A stretch of DNA of 9,071 nt from an uncultured Lachnospiraceae bacterium. Its GTDB lineage: Bacteria; Bacillota; Clostridia; Lachnospirales; Lachnospiraceae. Location of the stretch: assembly GCA_947591115.1 (NCBI GenBank), contig CANQCX010000068.1, positions 1 to 9,071 of the forward strand, written 5' to 3'. Below the pieces are notes generated by a model, which searched no databases, was not told the DNA's origin, and saw only the letters and a program-made list of their open reading frames with translations. This document shows, piece after piece, positions 7,730 to 9,071 of the stretch (positions within the stretch are counted from its first letter, which is position 1; every line of letters starts with the position of its first letter). Made by a program: the position numbers and the translations under genes.

Positions 7730-7773
7730 GAATCATGCACCTCCTTATTTTATTTTGCATAAAGACATGAGAT

Positions 7774-7804
7774 AAAAAACCTCCCTGCCATACGACAGAG
7801 AGGT
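7774..7804 (-). terminator. Attenuator in the rplJL leader
   Basis: ACCTCTCTGTC (complement of 7794-7804) and GGCAGGGAGGT (complement of 7779-7789) form an 11-bp stem with two G-U pairs and a GTAT loop, followed by a run of T residues. It lies between the L10-binding leader and the rplJ start, with no gene in front of it other than the leader, so it acts as a conditional terminator. Its upstream arm can instead pair with the leader (see the L10 leader entry). Attenuation of rplJL by L10-L12 is known in Bacillus subtilis. Confidence 0.9.
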
Positions 7805-7815
7805 CAAACATTTCA

Positions 7816-7831
7816 AGATGAAGCTTCATCT
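7816..7831 (-). repeat. 16-base perfect palindrome in the rplJL leader
   Basis: AGATGAAGCTTCATCT reads the same on both strands. In RNA it can form a 6-bp hairpin with a four-base loop. It sits between the L10-binding region and the attenuator, so it is likely a stem within the leader fold that stays intact in both alternative structures. A protein operator or an RNA dimerisation site is possible but unsupported. Confidence 0.7.
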
Positions 7832-7837
7832 AAAAAT

Positions 7838-7888
7838 TCCTCGGTAGGCCGCTTGGTTACGCCTTTCGGCACCTACTGTCTTCGGCAA
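7838..7888 (-). ncRNA. L10 leader (ribosomal protein L10 autoregulatory element)
   Basis: The transcript carries the characteristic GCCGAAGACAGTAGGTGCC followed by GGCCTACCGAGG. GTAGG (complement of 7872-7876) pairs with CCTAC (complement of 7844-7848). Inside it lies a GCC-GAAA-GGC tetraloop hairpin (7861-7870). This is the conserved L10/L12-binding kinked element found upstream of rplJ in many bacteria. It begins only a few bases after the predicted transcription start. Its GACAGTAGGT strand (7871-7880) is also complementary to the first arm of the attenuator (7794-7804), so the two folds exclude each other. Recognition is by motif and position. Confidence 0.9.
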
Positions 7889-7899
7889 TATGCTTTGTG

Positions 7900-7928
7900 A
7901 TTATATCAAACTAATTTACGGATGTCAA
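7900..7928 (-). promoter_or_regulatory. Consensus sigma-A promoter for rplJL
   Basis: A perfect -35 TTGACA (complement of 7923-7928), a 17-base spacer (7906-7922) and a perfect -10 TATAAT (complement of 7900-7905) predict a start near 7893-7895, immediately before the L10 leader. No intrinsic terminator is visible between the rplA stop at 7985 and this promoter, so read-through from rplKA may add to transcription. Confidence 0.95.
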
Positions 7929-7984
7929 TTCTTTTCCGCAAAACATGCTTGGTGTCTGATAGGTCTTACGCAGCTCTTTTTACA

Positions 7985-8680
7985 TTACTGCGCGATTTTC
8001 AATACGTTTAACTTTACGCCCGGTCCCATCGTCGAAGTCAATACTGCACTCCGGATGTACTGGCCTTTCAGGCTGGCAGGTTTTGCTTTGTTAATTGCAC
8101 CCATAAGAGCCTGGAAGTTGTCGCTTAACTGTTCATTTGTAAAGGATGCTTTTCCAACTGGCACATGAATAATATTTGTCTTATCTAAACGATACTCAAT
8201 CTTACCGGCTTTGATGTCGTTTACCGCTTTGGTAACGTCCATAGTAACGGTTCCCGCCTTCGGATTCGGCATAAGTCCTTTCGGACCAAGTACACGTCCC
8301 AGACGTCCGACAACGCCCATCATGTCAGGAGTTGCAACTACAACGTCAAAATCCAGCCATCCTTCGTTCTGGATCTTCGGGATCAGCTCTTCGCCTCCGA
8401 CATAGTCAGCTCCCGCTGCCTGTGCCTCATCCAGCTTGGTTCCTTTTGCAAAAACCAGAACCCGTACGGTTTTGCCGGTTCCATGCGGCAGTACAACTGC
8501 GCCGCGGACCTGCTGCTCCGCGTGGCGGCCGTCGCAGCCTGTTCTTACATGAAGTTCGATTGTTTCGTCAAATTTTGCTGTCGCATTTTTCTTTACGAGT
8601 TCGATCGCCTCAGCAACATCATACTGAGCGGTCTTATCATATGCTTTCACAGCTTCCTGATACTTCTTTCCTCTTTTCAT
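7985..8680 (-). CDS. rplA: 50S ribosomal protein L1
   Basis: This is the large-subunit protein of the mobile L1 stalk near the E site, which binds 23S rRNA and helps release deacylated tRNA. It has 231 residues, the normal family length. The start MKRGKKYQEA at 8680 has AAGGAGG about 9 bases upstream. An in-frame ATG at 8725 would add 15 residues unlike any L1 and is rejected. Conserved features are TGCDGRHAEQQVRGAVVLPH (47-66) and the L1 signature around GRLGRVLGPKGLMPNPKAGT (125-144). The end, TSTMGPGVKLNV, is also typical. In many bacteria L1 represses its own operon by binding mRNA; the only candidate element visible here is the hairpin at 8708-8723. The gene follows rplK by 73 bases and is probably co-transcribed with it. 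Confidence 0.98.
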   Translation of the reverse strand: MKRGKKYQEAVKAYDKTAQYDVAEAIELVKKNATAKFDETIELHVRTGCDGRHAEQQVRGAVVLPHGTGKTVRVLVFAKGTKLDEAQAAGADYVGGEELIPKIQNEGWLDFDVVVATPDMMGVVGRLGRVLGPKGLMPNPKAGTVTMDVTKAVNDIKAGKIEYRLDKTNIIHVPVGKASFTNEQLSDNFQALMGAINKAKPASLKGQYIRSAVLTSTMGPGVKLNVLKIAQ

Positions 8681-8707
8681 GAAAATAAACCTCCTTGTGG
8701 TTTTATC

Positions 8708-8723
8708 GGGAGAGGACCCTCCC
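8708..8723 (-). other. GC-rich hairpin between rplK and rplA
   Basis: On the minus strand GGGAG and CTCCC flank GGTCCT, giving a 5-bp stem that can extend with one G-U pair. It lies about 14 bases upstream of the rplA ribosome binding site and has no following T-run, so it is not a terminator. It could be an mRNA processing site, a translation-modulating stem or an L1 target. None of these is shown by the sequence, and I do not see a clear L1-binding internal loop. Confidence 0.45.
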
Positions 8724-8753
8724 ACGAATGTCTTGATTTCCGTCTGTAAGCGA

Positions 8754-9071
8754 TTAATCTACGACTTCAACGCCCATAGACTTTGCAGTACCCTCGATCA
8801 TGCTCATTGCAGCTTCAACGGATGCCGCATTTAAATCCGGCATCTTTAATTCCGCGATCTCCTTAACCTGAGCTTTGGTAATCTTAGCTACCTTTGTTTT
8901 ATTCGGTTCGCCGGAACCGGATTTGATATTGCATGCTTTTTTGATCAATACCGGTGCAGGCGGGGTTTTCGTTACAAAGCTGAAACTCCTGTCCGCATAT
9001 ACGGTAATTACAACAGGGATAATTAAGTCGCCCTGATCGGCTGTCTTTGCATTAAACTGCTTGGTAAACTC
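8754..9071 (-). CDS. rplK: 50S ribosomal protein L11 (partial, 5' end outside the window)
   Basis: The last 105 residues of L11 are present; the family is about 140 residues, so roughly 36 N-terminal residues lie beyond 9071. L11 binds the GTPase-associated centre of 23S rRNA at the base of the L10-L12 stalk and supports factor binding and the stringent response. Visible landmarks are EFTKQFNAKT at the window edge, then LIIPVVITVYADRSFSFVTK. Next come the proline-containing linker TPPAPVL and the rRNA-binding C-terminal domain, with KKACNIKSGSGEPNKTKVA and the end IEGTAKSMGVEVVD. The reading frame is open to the window edge, so a start at the internal ATG near 8948 would be wrong. It is the first gene of the cluster seen here. 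Its promoter is off the window. Confidence 0.97.
   Translation of the reverse strand, partial: EFTKQFNAKTADQGDLIIPVVITVYADRSFSFVTKTPPAPVLIKKACNIKSGSGEPNKTKVAKITKAQVKEIAELKMPDLNAASVEAAMSMIEGTAKSMGVEVVD

Noticed and set aside
7605..7829. Small minus-strand reading frame over the rplJL leader
   Set aside because: It runs through the attenuator and L10 leader and into rplJ in another frame. The visible ribosome binding site serves rplJ.
7929..7984. A terminator after rplA
   Set aside because: I looked for a GC stem with a T-run on the minus strand and found none, so rplKA and rplJL may be joined by read-through.
7985..8725. Longer rplA starting at 8725
   Set aside because: The extra 15 residues do not resemble L1, lie over the intergenic hairpin, and have no ribosome binding site; AAGGAGG precedes the 8680 start.

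Overview
This window is a bacterial chromosome segment carrying the conserved rplK-rplA-rplJ-rplL-rpoB-rpoC cluster. Everything is encoded on the minus strand, so transcription runs from position 9071 toward 1. The protein sequences (RpoB beginning MEKNRIRP, RpoC beginning MPENNIKENN, an L1 with HVRTGCDGRHAEQQ, an L10 leader of the Firmicute type, strong AGGAGG ribosome binding sites, and consensus sigma-A promoters) point to an anaerobic Firmicute of the class Clostridia. The Lachnospiraceae are the best guess. That assignment rests on remembered family resemblance and not on a search.

Layout in transcription order. The 3' part of rplK (L11, 9071-8754, cut by the window edge) is followed by a 73-base gap with a short GC hairpin and then rplA (L1, 8680-7985). 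A 255-base intergenic region follows. It holds a perfect consensus promoter (TTGACA, 17 bases, TATAAT), the L10 leader RNA, a 16-base palindrome and an intrinsic attenuator, and leads into rplJ (L10, 7729-7145, GTG start) and rplL (L7/L12, 7104-6727). A strong intrinsic terminator follows rplL. A separate promoter then drives rpoB (6380-2394) through a leader of about 200 bases, with rpoC starting 15 bases after rpoB (2378 to beyond position 1). RpoC is cut just before the bridge helix, so the trigger loop and the C-terminal third lie outside the window.

The genes work together as the ribosomal L1/L11 regions and L10-(L12) stalk plus the two large RNA polymerase subunits. The sequence suggests two levels of control. 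L10 probably feeds back on its own leader by switching between an L10-binding fold that allows the attenuator to form and an antiterminator. rpoBC is uncoupled from rplJL by the terminator and its own promoter.

This is core housekeeping DNA, and I see no mobile element, CRISPR array, tRNA or rRNA gene. I found no evidence of an undescribed multigene system. The points worth a second look are regulatory or compositional: the L10 leader switch, the repeat-encoded Asp-Asp-Val/Ile tail of RpoB, the nested and tandem repeats around the rplL terminator, the structured rpoB leader, and the Glu-Ala-Pro-Ala tail of L10.
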